From Turritopsis dohrnii (lineage: Eukaryota; Cnidaria; Hydrozoa; Anthoathecata; Oceaniidae): 64,000 nucleotides of DNA. Below the pieces are notes generated by a model that was not told the DNA's origin, did no database searches, and saw only the letters and a list, made by a program, of their open reading frames with translations. Position 1 is the stretch's first letter; every line of letters starts with the position of its first letter. The position numbers were made by a program, and so were the translations under genes. The stretch lies in the NCBI GenBank assembly GCA_027922465.2, contig BQMF02000025.1, positions 902,501 through 966,500 of the forward strand, written 5' to 3'. This document shows positions 1-13,200 of this stretch, in pieces.

Positions 1-29
1 ATGATGATAACTTGTGTTACCGAGTATAG

Positions 30-575
30 GAAAAGTCAATAAAAAAATACTTATCAGCACTCCAAGAAACTTTTCAGCAACTCATAGCCATCATCTTTCA
101 CTGTTATCCTAAAAATAACATAAAAGCATCGACCTTGTGGTTCCAAACAAATCTCCAAAGTAAATGTATGACAACAATATACGCACCGGTTAACCTTTTC
201 ACTGTCATGAGGTCTGATGGATTGCTGTTTCGTTAACTATCCACACCCTAAGCATAATATAGAAAATGATAAACAACGAATTTATTGGATATAAAACTAT
301 TTAAAATTAACTTACATATTTTTACCAAGACACCACTGTACGAGATCATGTCAGAAAAAGACTTCGTGACACGTGAACATTTGTTTTACACTTTTTTCAC
401 ACTCCGTTAATTCTATTTTTCTTTAATTACCACATTCCTAACGGAATTAAGATGAAATGTTTTTAAAGAATGTCTTTTCTTCCTTTTTTAGAGCAAAGTT
501 AAGGTCTTATCCACACTAACCTATTTGTTAACAATTTGTTAACGAATTATATGTGGATAAAGATGTATAAGTAAC
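30..575. repeat. Left arm of a ~550-bp inverted repeat
   Basis: This stretch is the diverged reverse complement of 5370-5940. Blocks such as acttatcagca near position 50, cttcgtgacacgtgaa near 363 and gtcttttcttcc near 472 recur inverted in the same order at the right arm. The arms enclose about 4.8 kb holding several MITEs and no recognisable transposase. It could be the terminal repeats of a large foldback or DNA transposon, or an old inverted duplication. The left end may extend outside the window. Confidence 0.7.
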
Positions 576-1196
576 TACAACACGGAACTAAACGAAAAAA
601 TACGGAAAATACGTCACATCAGATTTTGCCTCGCTTTCAAACCATATAATAACGACATTTACGTTGTTTATAAAAAATCAATGATACACGAACGATACGC
701 GGGAAAATGTTACACGAACTTTTTAAGATTTCCTTGGAATGGATAATCTTATTCATTTCGGCGGCGTATCTATTTCTCTATCTATCTATCTATCCGGGTA
801 ATGCTCTAGCCTGTGATTTTCATATCTCTGCTATGATATGTAAAATGTTGACAGGCTAAAGCTGAACCGAAAGCATGTAAAAACAATATGGTGGCGCTTG
901 GAAGGTCGTGCTTGTGTTTTGTGCTTGATACTTTAATCTGGAAATGTTGGAAAAGTTTACGTGCAGATCGTTTCATAATTAAAGAACTGCCTGTGACTTG
1001 TAAAGAGACAGGACTATCGTTTGTATAACAAAATATACGTGATTTATAGTCGAATTTTGAGAATTTTATATACATATGTTGATAATAACAAGAAGGAATA
1101 TCGTAACATTGAAATTACACTGTATGAAGACTCATTTATCTGATGCCGAATCTCAAGATTTGTATTTAATCGATGGTTATGAATTGTATACATTCC

Positions 1197-1835
1197 CAGC
1201 GGGCACAAAGACGTTCGAAGGCGTCTCTAAGACGTCGCAAAATGGTCGCGAAGTGGGAATCTCAAAAGACGTCCCAATCACATCTTCACTGAGATGTCAT
1301 GATGACATCCTGATGACATCGTTACGACTTCGCAGGATTATGAAATTTACTCTTTCAAAAACTGTGATCCGAATAAACTGCGGACTCGAACCCGGAACCT
1401 CTGGTGTGCCAGCCGAACTCGCAATCGTTATGCCACTGCTGCTTGTTGTCAAGACGTTTAAAAACATTTACAATAAATCATGAGTATATACAGACTGATT
1501 GCTTTTGAAAGTTTAAAATTGTTTCGAAGATCGTTATTGAATCTGTATAGAGACGTTCCAAAAACGTCGTAAAATCATCCCTCACACGACCAATGAACAG
1601 AATTTGATACGAATTTAAATTTTATATAAGCATATTAGTGTTTTTCGATTTATACTGTTTAACGACTGCAGAATGAAATTTGAAAATATTCATCAGGTCG
1701 CAATTTGATCGTAAAAGGATCCCAATTGCGACGTACCGTTTTCAGACGTCCCTACGACGTCGCAAAATGATCTGAAAAGCAAAAGACAATTTTACGATTA
1801 AAATGAGACGTCTCAAAGACTTCTTGTGCCCGCTG
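1197..1835. mobile_element. MITE with GACGTC-rich ends and an internal tRNA-like segment (copy 1)
   Basis: The ends are near-perfect inverted repeats: cagcgggcacaaagacg at 1197 and cttcttgtgcccgctg ending at 1835. The body contains many agacgtc motifs. Copy 2 lies at 48101-48738 in the same orientation. Between 1380 and 1442 the minus strand resembles a tRNA, with an A-box-like tggcataacgattgcgag and a B-box ggttcgagtcc. The open reading frame across 1076-1483 is only repeat sequence. There is no transposase, so this is a non-autonomous element with a tRNA-derived insert or internal promoter. Confidence 0.8.
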
Positions 1836-2607
1836 AGTTGACATATGAAACAAATAAATAAATTAGGGAGATATTAAATGAAAATATCATGGATTAAGAT
1901 ATTTTCACAAGAGAATTCCCATCCTAGTCTTCTTACATGCTGCATGTATTGCTTGGCTGACAACAACATATCTGTTAAAAGCCTTTAATAATGCTTTAAT
2001 TATGTTGTGCAGTCTTTGAAAAAAGAAGCGATGTAATCTTGAAGAGAGTTTGTGTCAGTTTGACCCAGACATTATTTAAAAACAGTAAATTGATACGCTT
2101 TGAAGCAGTCACGAGATGTCGATTGGTTTACAGTCTGCAAAACAATAAACATTAACGAGACCATACCAAATTCATGAGATCATTTTTAATAACTATGCAC
2201 TGGTAATAGAAAAGAAAATTAAGTGACGGCCTGGCCCATGGCTGAATAAGTCATTTAAAAGCATAATGAACAGTCACAATGCACTATATTAAGGAAAGCC
2301 AACAAGAGTACAGGTCATGCCTACCCTGCCTTATTCTGTTTCTTGCAAATAAAGCAAACCTCTGTGGCTGTGTGAAAACTTATGAAGTTAATTCGGCGCC
2401 AAATTTTCGTTTGTCAAGTCGACGAATCATTTTAGAAGTTAACGCGGTTCACAATAAGTCGACATTCAAGTCGTCGAATCGTTTTAGATGAACAATCGCT
2501 TTTCAAATGAAGGCGTTTTAGAAGTTTTTCGTTTCAGATGATGACGCGTTGTTCAAATATTGTCGGTCTTTCATATCAAAAACTACTAAAATTTCATGAT
2601 CTGATTA

Positions 2608-3025
2608 CCTTAGCGGCCCTTATTTGGCCGGCCCTAATTATTGGCCGGCCCTTAATTGGCCGCCCCTTATTTGGCCACGACCAAATTTTGGATTTGGCCA
2701 ATTAGGGCCGAAATTTGGCCACAAGGATAAGAAATTGGCCACTTTTGATAAAATTTAGTTTTATATTCAAGAATCGTTTTAGACTGGAAGCAGCAATGCG
2801 TTTCAAATTCAAGCAAACATAAGTTTTCTCGTTGCATAAAAATAGTAAAATTTACACGCTTTAATCGTTTGTTATTCTCAGCTTTAATCAATAATAATAG
2901 TGTTCGTAACAGCTTTTTTTGACATTGCCGATGAAAATTTGAAGGGCCCTTAATTGGCCGGCCCTAAATTGGCCAGCGACGAAAATTTTGGCCAATAAGG
3001 ACCGGCCAAATAAGGGCCGCTAAGG
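2608..3025. mobile_element. GGCCGGCCC-rich MITE
   Basis: The perfect terminal inverted repeats are ccttagcggcccttatttgg and its complement, flanked by TA on both sides, which fits a Tc1/mariner-like TA duplication. Both subterminal regions carry repeated ggccggccctaattggcc-type units, so the ends are far more GC-rich than the surrounding DNA. There is no coding capacity; the short frame at 2667-2891 is an artefact of the repeat. Confidence 0.75.
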
Positions 3026-4133
3026 TATTCTGACAAGGTATTCTGACACTATTCGTGAGCCCCTTTCTTGAAATCAGGCGATAAAGGTGACTGAGCATCT
3101 AAAAATAGTTCTACTTTAATCTCATTAGTTACAATAGTGTGCTTTATTTAACAAGTAAAATTCAACCGATCGAAAAAAGGAAAAATGCAGCCGATGACGA
3201 CAGCAAGTCAGCGGCATCGATTCGTACGGTGTTCCTTTTACTTGAATATACCAGAAATAAAAATCTCATAAAATCTGTAGACGATGACGAAAGCCTTTCT
3301 AAAGCCGTTGACTAATTACTTTGGAAGACATTTTCTCGATAAGTATTACTGCGTTACTTATCTGTCGTTAAATACCTCCAAAACCCCTACGATGGAGGTA
3401 TCGTTACGTAGTTTTTTGGAATTGAAAGAATAGGTTTATAAGAAGAAAACGTTACTATAATTTTTTCTTTTAGCGAAAATTCGCTCTGCGATGAAGGGAG
3501 AAAGTCAAGGAACGGCTATTTTAACAAGTGTTTTTCGTAAATCTTTTATTTCGTCAGAACTAGGAATTGTTTAGAAAAAACACTTCAAATAGTTATGGAC
3601 ACAAAACTGAAAACATGCAGCAAGGGGTGATGACTATCTTTCAGATTGAAACACTCACTTTGCTAACACTTCCATAATTATTAGCATGAAGAAAAAATTT
3701 CTCAATTACATCAGTCCGCATTGTAATTGGCATTTTATGAATATGGAATTGGACTACAATTTAATATTGGTTAATCGAGCCCATTTCTGCACATTATGGA
3801 AGCCCAAAGTGAAGAGAATATTAGAATCGGACGGAACCACCTACGAAACACTTAAAATAATCAACCCTTTAAACCAAACATGGGTATATCTTCTGTTATA
3901 TACAGGCATATTCTCCATTATACAGGCATATTCTCCATTATTTCGAAGAAGAGAAACAAACAACAAATTAAACTTAAAAATCTTTATTTCAGATCACCAT
4001 GGTTACGACAAATCTCTCTACCGCTTATAGTTGTTGTAGTTGTAAAACTAATGAAAAAAGGGGGCGTTATTGAAGGAGGGCTGGAGGGTGGGACAATACT
4101 AAATCGTATCGTATATTCATTGTAATTGTAATA
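3026..4133. other. Intergenic DNA, no gene seen
   Basis: No supported coding sequence. A 20-bp direct repeat (tacaggcatattctccatta) lies near 3900-3942. The block ttaatattggttaatcgag near 3762 recurs near 4420 on the other side of the next MITE. The 114-residue frame starting at 3686 has no recognisable domain. Confidence 0.5.
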
Positions 4134-4343
4134 GACATTTCCCGAGTTTATTTTTTATCAAGCTCCGCCTCGTTTTCGCAATGGTTAATATGGTAACGAA
4201 ATGTCACGGGACCCATTTCAGTAATGTGCAATAAGTGTAATAATTGTGATAGTGTTAATGATTGAGCACAAGAGATTCGATTGTCATAGTAACGCAATTG
4301 AAAACGAGGCGGAGTGTGATAAAAAATAAACTCGGGAAAGGTC
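4134..4343. mobile_element. 210-bp TA-flanked MITE, copy 1
   Basis: The terminal inverted repeats are about 45 bp, beginning gacmtttcccgagttta and ending taaactcgggaaaggtc, flanked by TA. A second copy of exactly the same length lies inverted at 55021-55230. The ends and TA target suggest a Tc1/mariner-type non-autonomous element. There is no coding capacity. Confidence 0.85.
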
Positions 4344-4460
4344 TATTATTACAATGCGGCCACTACGCGACCTGACGTAATTGAGAAATTTTATTTCATA
4401 TAACATTTTCATACTATTTAATATTGGTTAATCGAGTCCATCCCTTTCATAATGGAACCC

Positions 4461-4600
4461 CGCGTTCCGTTGATCCTCATGGCGTTCCGTTGATCCTCAT
4501 GTTGTTCCGTTGATCCTCATGGCGTTCCGTTGATCCTCTTGGCGTTCCGTTGATCCTCATGGCGTTCCGTTGATCCTTATGGCGTTCCGTTGATCCTCAT
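4461..4600 (+). repeat. 20-bp minisatellite, seven units
   Basis: Seven head-to-tail units of ggcgttccgttgatcctcat with one or two substitutions each. No coding frame is implied. Fresh arrays like this normally arise by replication slippage. Confidence 0.95.
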
Positions 4601-5369
4601 GGCGGATAAAGTAACTGAGTAACAACGAATAGTCGTAGTGGATAATGAAGTGGCCTCTGAAAATTCTGCCGATGAGCGGGTTGTCGGGAAAAAACGCAAG
4701 ATGTAGATATGAATACATCTGAACATTTCAAACGACCACGATTTGAAGTGTTGTGCTGCAGTGGTGAAGTGTTTGAAATTTTCGCCTCTTCTTCACTTCT
4801 CCTCTATCACTCTAAGTATTGAACACCAGCGGTGGATCGAGGAGGGTAGTCTCAACTTGTGGAGAAGCTTTATTCTTTTGTAGTTAAATTGAGTTAAAAC
4901 TCTTCTGTACAAATCGCGACTTACCTGTAAGGCAAACATCCACTTCGGATAATTATCTGCGGACCGGACCGGATCGGTTCGCAAAACAATAGACCACGTG
5001 CAAATATAACGAAATATTTATAATTATTTCGAAGTGGATATGTACATTGTCTACATAAAGTCGTTCCCAAATCCACAATCAGGGAGATTAACAAGCAACA
5101 ACAGCAACATAAGAAATGATAATGATAACAGCAAGAAAATACCCTAAGAAGGTTTTGGGAAAGACAGTTATGTGAAACCTGTTTCAATGTTTTACATTTT
5201 ATGAACACGGAATGCTCCTTAAAAGTAATTCGTGACTAAGCTTAGTTTATAATTAATGCTATAATTGAGTAATGTATATAAGTAATGTTTAAGTTAATTT
5301 GAGAATAGATTAAGAGATGACACTAACGATGTCTGGCCAGTGGACACATTTTTGGCAACTTTTGTGTTG
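4601..5369. other. Intergenic DNA inside the large inverted repeat
   Basis: No gene supported. A short gaaccggaccggatcg-like block near 4962 recurs near 55650, so part of this stretch is dispersed repeat. Confidence 0.45.
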
Positions 5370-5940
5370 TATCCATATTTCAGCTTCATATTATCCAATT
5401 ACGATCTTTATTAATATAAGGATTATTAATTTTCTAACGATTCGTTTATAGATGGTTGTCTTGTTAGTGTGGACAAGCCCTTGATTTCATTTTGCACAAA
5501 GGAAGAAAAGTCATTCTTTAAAACATCTTATACTAATTCTCTCTGGTGATAAATTAAGAATGGAATTAACGAAGTATGAAAGAAAGGTTAAAATTCTTCA
5601 CGTGTCACGAAGTCTTTCTCTAATATGATCGCCTACAGTAGCTCTTGTTCAAAGATTTTGTAAGTTAATTTTGAAATGTTTTCAAAATATCTTTTCAGAA
5701 ATTCGTCGTTAATTTTTGGTTATACTTTATTCAGGTTGTAAAGATTTAACGAAAAAGCAATTCAAAACATATAATGCTAGTAAAGATTTAAACCGGTGAG
5801 TAAATTATCGTCTATAGTTGAAATTTAGCGATTTGTTTTAAAGATCGAATTTCAAGTAATGCATTTTTGTTATCTTTAGGATATCAGTGCAAGGCCATGG
5901 TTGTGAGTTAATGAAAAGCTTAAAGGAATGCTGATAAGTG
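5370..5940. repeat. Right arm of the ~550-bp inverted repeat
   Basis: Read on the minus strand this matches 30-575 with many substitutions and small indels; shared blocks include tcgtgacacgtgaa and cttatcagca. See the left arm for interpretation. Confidence 0.7.
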
Positions 5941-6844
5941 TTTTTTATTGATCTTTTTTATTTTTTGTTTGAACAATTATTGAAGTCTGTTTGACATCAA
6001 ATATAGGGTTAAACTAACCACTTGTATTAAATTCTAATGACTTACGCAACTGAATATTTCGGAATCTATGGTAATCAATATTGCTTTACTCGACTTCAAT
6101 AAAATTCCAATTTTGTTTGCTTAAGAATAAGCGACGTGCCTTTTCTGTCCTGAAAAACAACGCGTAATGCAATTTTAGTCATAAAGGCTTTTAGCCACCA
6201 CCGCGAGCGAGCGTAAAGCGAGGAGGCATGGCAGTTTCACGAGGCTAATTTATTTTTCAGATTTGTTCATCATCATGCCCCAACCTTTCGTGTTGCCTTT
6301 ACACAGTAGTATTCTTTTATTATATCTGCCTTTATTCTTGATTCAAAAAATGATGCCGATGTTGATTGGTAAGACGCAGAAGGAACAACATGATGTTTAA
6401 CTGATCCTTCCTGAAAAATGTTTTAGATGACATGTAGTTGTATTTCTGTGTAAGCATGTAAACCACTACAAATGTTCTTCTTTGTGATTTTGGATTTCTA
6501 TATATCATCTTTTTTCATACTCTCTCCAAAACTAGCCTGATCATTCTCTAGCCTGATCATTCTCTATCCACATCACTTATAACGGTAAAAGTGTAAGCAA
6601 ATACTGTATCAAAACACCCTACTCCTCTTTTTTCTGGACCAAATGGCAATTGGTTTACACCTAAAATGTGTCAATAAAATTCAAAAATGAATACTAAATC
6701 TAATTTTAAGCATCATTCAGAAATAAAGTTATAACTCGTGCTTTGACGCTCTCTTGCAGCTGATGATAATACTGTTGAACCCTTTTGCCTCGTCCAAGAG
6801 AATGATGTAAACTTCTCATTTTGACCTACTTGGGCATTTAATGG
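5941..6844. other. Intergenic DNA, no gene seen
   Basis: AT-rich with no supported reading frame. A short GC-richer patch at 6190-6240 contains gcgagcgagcg but matches nothing I recognise. Confidence 0.45.
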
Positions 6845-7490
6845 ACTCTTGGAGTAGCTTTCCATTCATAAAGCAACCATCAACGGAAGTGAATGCCTTC
6901 TGGCGATGGTTGAAGGTGACATTCTCCCATACTTTTCTCCCGTAGAATTTTGGCATAAAGACGAAGCAACAGGCAGTTGTCTGATTACTCCCTGTCGTCT
7001 TTTTCGAAACTGCGAGTGGTTCTATTTTCTTCCTCGGCAGTGAACACTTAACCAGATGCCCTCCAGTGATTGAAAATCACAAAGAGCATGTCGTTGATCT
7101 TGTTGTTATCGACCGTCCAACCATGGGGACTGCTGTTAGGCGATGCGTGTCGGTAAAAGCATTAACCTTATCATTAACTTTGATCATAGCAAGAGAGGGA
7201 ACTGGGATGGTGTGTGTGTCTCTCCCTGCTGACTTCCAGAATTCGAACTGTCTGCCAATAATCTTCCTCGTTCCTCGAAGCGGTCTACGGTTTTTTACAG
7301 AGTTCTTGAGTTGTTGCCCATCTTTGACGTTCTCTTTAAGACTTTCAGACTCATTGTGGCGTTGTGTGCCGCGGCGGACCTTGGCAGAGCATAACCGTCG
7401 TGTTTTGGGTGTTGTTGCAAAATCTCTTGCCAGGAAAGATTTTAGAGCCGACCATGACAGACTTTCTAATAGGCGTTTTGTTCTTTAGGC
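6845..7490 (-). pseudogene. Decayed R2/R8-type reverse transcriptase remnant outside rDNA
   Basis: On the minus strand the nucleotide sequence follows the RT region of the 18S elements further right (compare 17050-17560 and 20800-21250). The block cagtgattgaaaatcac near 7065 and the tgttaggcgat block near 7134 are shared with 17280 and 17368. Many indels break the frame. No rRNA sequence flanks it, so it is an off-target insertion or a fragment moved out of the array. The plus-strand frame at 7066-7488 is antisense to it. Confidence 0.6.
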
Positions 7491-7820
7491 TCTAACATAA
7501 TTTCTTTAAAGAATCTAATTTTAATGTATGTATATATATCCACAGTTACCATACAGTTCATGTGACAAATTGAGTTCATTAAAACTTCAAATGAAAACCT
7601 TGTTAAATTTGTTTGGGTCAGTGAGCATAAAATTACGTCATGCCTAGTTCTTTCAAAACATTTTATAAGACTTTCTTTTGTTTCTAGAACATTTTTTTTG
7701 ATGTTTCTAGTTAATCATTATTTGCAGTTTTCAAAGGGTATACTGGCACCAGTGCAACCCTGGCTATGCCATCACAAAGGGTAACAAAGTTTAAGGCACA
7801 ATTCAATTAGTTTAGATCCA

Positions 7821-7998
7821 CCAAGTGTCACACAAAAAAACTTTAAGTGTTTGATTAATTACCAGGGCCGAAAAAAGATCACGTCAAAATTTAAGTGAAA
7901 GCATCTTCTTTACGATGGAAAAAAAATTAAATATAAAATCGATTTTTTCGGCCCTGGTAATTAATCAAAAACTTAAAAGTTTTATGTGTGACACTTGG
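7821..7998. mobile_element. Hairpin-forming MITE
   Basis: About 60 bp at each end are inverted repeats, starting ccaagtgtcacac and including ttaccagggccgaaaaa and its complement, around a short AT-rich spacer. Transcribed, it would fold into one long hairpin. No coding capacity. Confidence 0.8.
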
Positions 7999-8145
7999 TA
8001 CTTGGTTTGTATATATACTTATATATATATAAGTTAGTTCTGAAACATTGCTACTGTTTTATGACTCTTGTTTACATTTCATATAGCACATCGTTTTAGT
8101 AATCGTTTAAGTAAATGGCTCTAATGTGAAAAATGAGTTTCTGTA

Positions 8146-8549
8146 CACGTTTTTTTATAAGGAACCTTTGTGGTGGGGCTGAGGCTGAAGTTCCTTATTT
8201 TTTCAAAGAGTTTGAGCCTCACAGTTCCTTAATTAGTTCCTTATTTTTTAAGCTATCTCTTTTACCAAAAATTCTTTGTTTTTACACAGAAAATGCATAG
8301 ACACTAATTTTTGAAATAAACAAATAACTTAATTACAGTAACTTGCAAACTATTTCAGTTTGCAGCCTTTTTGGTATAGATTTTCTCGTGTTTAGTTTTT
8401 ATTAGTTTTATTGATATAAAAAAGAAAGTTCTTTAGTGTTTCTTATATTTGAACTCTTATTTCAGCCTGGTTCCTTAAGAATTCCTTATTTTTAGAGACT
8501 TTTTCAGCCTCAAGTTCCTTATAAAGGTGTTCCTTATAAAAAAAACGTG
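8146..8549. mobile_element. MITE with repeated aaggaac motifs
   Basis: The ends are cacgttttttataaggaac and its inverse, flanked by TA at 8144-8145 and 8550-8551. The interior repeats gttccttat several times in both orientations. Non-autonomous and TA-flanked. Confidence 0.7.
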
Positions 8550-8804
8550 TATGCATAAACAATAAATTACTTGCTTTAACCCCTGTAAAACTCCCAAACA
8601 TTCAAATTGTGTATTCATGTAAGTTAAAGTGCTAGTGTCTGCTTATAAAACATGTTCTTTTATTCTCAGCAGAATTTTTCTGACTTCTTTATGAGTTGTT
8701 TTTGTAATTTGTAATTTGTAATTACTTGATCACATCAGTAACATAGAGACAGTTTAACACCAATTATTCATGCGTTTCATTGTGTTATGCAGTAGTCTCA
8801 CAGA

Positions 8805-9110
8805 ATCTAAATACATTTAAAACGTATTTAGTATTTTAATTTCATTTAAGATGCGTTTTTGTTTCTTGACAGAGTAAAAGCATAAATGTATTTAAAACGT
8901 ATTTGTAACATATTGAATCCGTATCTAAAACGTATCTGAAACATTTTTTAAATATAACCATAAAGTATTTGAAAAGTATTTAAAATCTATTTAAAATTTC
9001 GAAAAGTTTATTTGAAATGTGTTTCAAATATATCTCATACCTATTTATACGCACGGATTCCGTCTTACTTTTATTTGAAACACATTTAAAATATATCTCA
9101 AACCTACCGA
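8805..9110. repeat. Degenerate TTTAAA/GTATTT repeat array with foldback
   Basis: Variants of gtatttaaaacgtattt recur in direct and inverted orientation, with caaatatatctcatacctat and a related block as foldback partners. The short minus-strand frame at 8980-9210 is low-complexity repeat translation, not a gene. Confidence 0.6.
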
Positions 9111-9591
9111 ATTTAAATCGGATTGTAGGACAAGAGAGCAAACAGTAGATTAAATGATTTTCATTTTCATTATATAACAACGTCCATGATGTAACTCGAT
9201 GTATATACACAGTGTAGATATAAACACTTAGAAATAATCATAGATATAATAGTCATGATTTTTACATTACCAACACAACAGGATATAAAAGTTTTACAAA
9301 AATGAATGAATGGATAACACTTGTTCAAAACACAAGCAATGAGATATATTGTAAGTTAATTTACAGAAATAATGTCGCATCTTTGTAATCGCATAACACG
9401 AAATATAACAATATATCTATTCATAAATACTTTAAAATGTAAATATATTAAATATAGATTTGATTTTTCTAAAATAACTGGGTAGTTATAACACAAAGTT
9501 CTACAGAATTGTTGCTTTTTACTCAATCTTCAGATTCACAATTTGTATTGTCAATTCTTGAGAAGTACATTTTTGCTATGTTGAGAGGTTA

Positions 9592-10208
9592 TTATATTTG
9601 TAAAACACAATTTATCCAAGGCAAAAAAATATAATCTAGGGTCTGTTTTATTCGCAACAAATTTTCCAAATTTGAACTTTCATCACCAAATCTCGAGCCT
9701 GTCCCGCATGTATTATTTATCGCTTGGTTCCATCTGGTACTTGAAACTAAGGTTCCATCAGAATTCTTGTAATTAATGATGACAAATGCTAAAAAAACAA
9801 AACACATTAAAATAAGTGAAATTGAAAACCTTTATCAAGATGACTTATAGAAAAACCTGAAAATACCATACCTTTAATATCATTAATTTCTCGTAAATTT
9901 AGCTGTTGATATCCAGACTTACTGTTTGTTGAAAGCAAAGACGCTGCTAACTTTTCTTGCGAATAGAATCGTTTCAGTAACTATGCAAGTACATTCCCCG
10001 GTAATGTTTGAGCTTTTGCTGTTGCTAGTGTCACGGTTGAACATCTAACACCAGATTTTGGAATGAGTTCAATCAACTCACTATCTTCCTGTAACGAAAC
10101 AATCATTCTTAATCTTGCTTATGAAGTTTTGCAATCATTCTGTAAATTTTTGACAAACTCTTACCTTATTTAATTCACTTTTCTGCAGGTCTCCTTCCAA
10201 TTTTTTAT
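9592..10208 (-). pseudogene. 3' exons of a BEN-domain protein gene
   Basis: Three minus-strand exons join with GT-AG introns and consistent phase: about 10208-10165 (acidic/basic helical stretch), 10088-9872 and 9788-9592. The second exon has the BEN entry pattern (ELIELIPKSGV) followed by LLKRFYSQEKLAASLLS, and the third continues with INYKNSDG and ends at a normal stop. BEN domains bind DNA and are common in cnidarian transcriptional regulators and transposon-derived genes. The exon at 10088-9872 has one in-frame TAG just before LLKRF, so this copy is either broken or misread there. Upstream exons were not found. The fold assignment rests on pattern memory, not a search. Confidence 0.55.
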
Positions 10209-13200
10209 CTTTTCAACTAAACATTAATATAATATAAGAATTACATTATAAGCACAGGTTTAATTTGTTTTCGGATTATTTATGATGGAGAAACAATTAA
10301 CGTACGTAGAACATGAAGGGTTTAAGTTAAAACGATTTATACAAAATAAATATACTGTTAATCGTTTTCAGTTGGTGCTATTATTACAGCAAACTACCAG
10401 AATTATGACAAACGTTAATGTTTTTAAAAAATAATGTAAGAAGCTTTTGTTTTGGTCACTGTCTTAGAAAGTAAGTTCTCGCAACATATGTTAAACATGT
10501 TCTGTAATAATTTCATCAGGCACACATTTAATAATTCATAAATATTCGACTCGACACATTTGTTAATCGGGCTATATACTTTTATTTCGAATTTCTTCGT
10601 TTAGACAAAAAACTATTCTCAATCCAAAAAATCCACACATTAAGTTGGGACTATGATTAGTGTCGACATCAAAAAAACTTTAATGGAAATTTGTACTTGT
10701 ACTAACTGACATTGTTCTTTATATATTGTTAAATATGGCCAAGCAGAGAAATGATGGTGTTATTAGGACTTGGAATTTCTTTCAAATTCTTAAAGAAGCA
10801 AATCTTAAAAATTATACGTTGCTAAACGGTTGGACATTATGAACGTGGATTCACTTTAAAATAGCTATTCGTTCTCTTTGATTTTGTTCAACGAAGATGA
10901 AATTTTTTTACCCTCTTAAAATGTTCTAAGGTTTTTTCCATTTGGTCGGGGATTATATTCCAGATTTCAAGCTTTTTGTTCTATCAAACATCTTAGGTAT
11001 ATTTCATGGCTGCGTATTTTAACAAAATTTGTTATAACTAATTTTTCCCGAAAATAAACCCATTATAATTCATTGTAAATTCAAGCGAGATGCTATTTTG
11101 AATTATTTAATACATCTAATTAACTAGTGTTGAGATATTAGTATACCATATCACCCTACTAAACATTGCAAATGTATGGTCAGATACCGATCTGACCGCA
11201 AATTTCATTCCCCATTTAAGGTGTCAGGTGAATGGAGTGATGCATGCAGTTGGATGTGTAGACTGTAAAGCATCTATCAAAATGAATAAGTGTTGCCATG
11301 TGTAGGTTTAATATAACTGATATCTTGAGCACAAGCTTCGTTTTATTATTAAGTTTATTAGTAAGTTTCTTCTAATAAACTAAACCTAAATCTTCAATTT
11401 TCAATTTTTTCCAATCTGACAAAGGATGAAATTCCTAGTAAGACTTGATTATTAAACCCACGCTGACTTGAGGTTCCTCCTGGTTTGGTGTTGGCATTTG
11501 TTTGTAGATTTGCGTAGTCTGTTCAGAGTTCCTATGCCCTGATGTAATTTCAGTGTAACAACCAAGAGGTCTACCAGTTGTGGCACTCAGTGATACAAAA
11601 GTAATGCATGGTGATTATTGAATATTTTTTTGCATCTGCCTTATCAAGTTCTACCATTTAAAAATATTACGCAAGGGCATCTTTATTGGTGAAATCATCT
11701 TGTTTTCCTTTGAAATAGCTGCCGCAGAAGATTAATGAAATATATTGTGTTCATTGATTTTTAATAATGAAATTAAATTTTTTAAAAATTTATTTTGTTT
11801 CAGGTTAATTGTAGCAACAATAGTGTTTTTATATAGCCTTTGTATATAATCATTCTTTGCATGAACATTGAATTTGCAAGAGAAATCCGTGTACTGAAAT
11901 TACAATAATTTTTACAAGTTTCAGTTTTGTGCTCCTTTCACCTCCTGTTATTGTTAAATTGCTTTTAAACTTGGAATACATTACCATTTAAATGGATCAG
12001 TATGACTATATCAGTTCAAATAAATACGAAAAAAGGTTATAAAAAACTGATCCAACATGGGTGGGTGGTTCTAAAACAGAAGATTTAGCCTGACGTAATT
12101 ATTGAATGGCCCCTTATCTTCTATTTAAAGAAACAGGAATTAAGAAAACAATTGAACATGTTCAACCTTTTCAAACGTTTTCCATTAAAACTGAAACATG
12201 TGGAAATCTAACTGATACATTTAAAGTGATCCATTTAAATGATAAAGTCTTTTAAGCTTAACACAACTCAAAGTGCATGTTTCTTGTTACATAGATAATA
12301 AGAGAAATATCAGAGAAACTAAAACAGCAATTATGTGAAAATCAGATTAATATCCCCAATGCTGAATGGAAGAATGAAAAACATATGAAAGACATGAGAA
12401 ACAGTTCCAGTTGAAAGGGAATTCATACAGAGGTTTTGAATAAAAATTATTTTGTTGACATTTTGAAAGCAATTGAATGTTGAATTAGACTCAAACTTGA
12501 TCAACTATTATGATATAACAAGCAGTATTAAATAATGGAGACAAAAAGCAAATGATCACACATTTTTGTTAACAGAAAGATACTAAGGAAAAGTAAACTG
12601 GTGCATTTGGCATAAGTAGACAATGGACAATGAGAATTTAGTCATCATACCGATTTAAAAGGCATTACAAAGAGCATTTTCTGCATACATTTTGATGTTC
12701 AGCTATGTTGTTGGTTAGGATGTGTTGGTGAATGAAGTAATTTTTGGATGCAATATTTGGAAGAGATGACACAATATGGAGAGTTGAAAACTATGGAACG
12801 ATAGTATTCGATGATCTTTATTTTTTTAAAGCGAAAATTCGTATTTGTTTCTCAGGTTTACTGTATTGAATTATATGAGCGAAAGTGCTAATTTGATAAC
12901 ATATACGTTCTAAATTTCCATGCATTACTTTTGATATACAGAGGTTTAAGAGCAAACTATTGTATTGTATTGTGATACTTGGGGCAGTTGGAAAAGAAAA
13001 ACATTTCGTCGGTAACACTACGTAAATTTATTTCCATATGCGCCATGCTTTTCTTGATAGATGATGCGTGGTTTTACTCGAGTCGAAATGAAGAGTCTTT
13101 CACTGTTGAGTATGGTTTCGACTATGGTCTTAAATTTAAAGATATAGCAATAAAAATATGACGTTTTGATGGTGATTTGGCAGCAGCTTTTATTTAATTA

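Noticed and set aside
1076..1483. 135-residue plus-strand frame
   Set aside because: Runs across the end of a MITE and its tRNA-like core.
4461..4600. CRISPR-like array
   Set aside because: Units are contiguous 20-mers without spacers; eukaryotic minisatellite.
7066..7488. 140-residue plus-strand frame
   Set aside because: Antisense to a decayed RT remnant whose similarity is on the minus strand.
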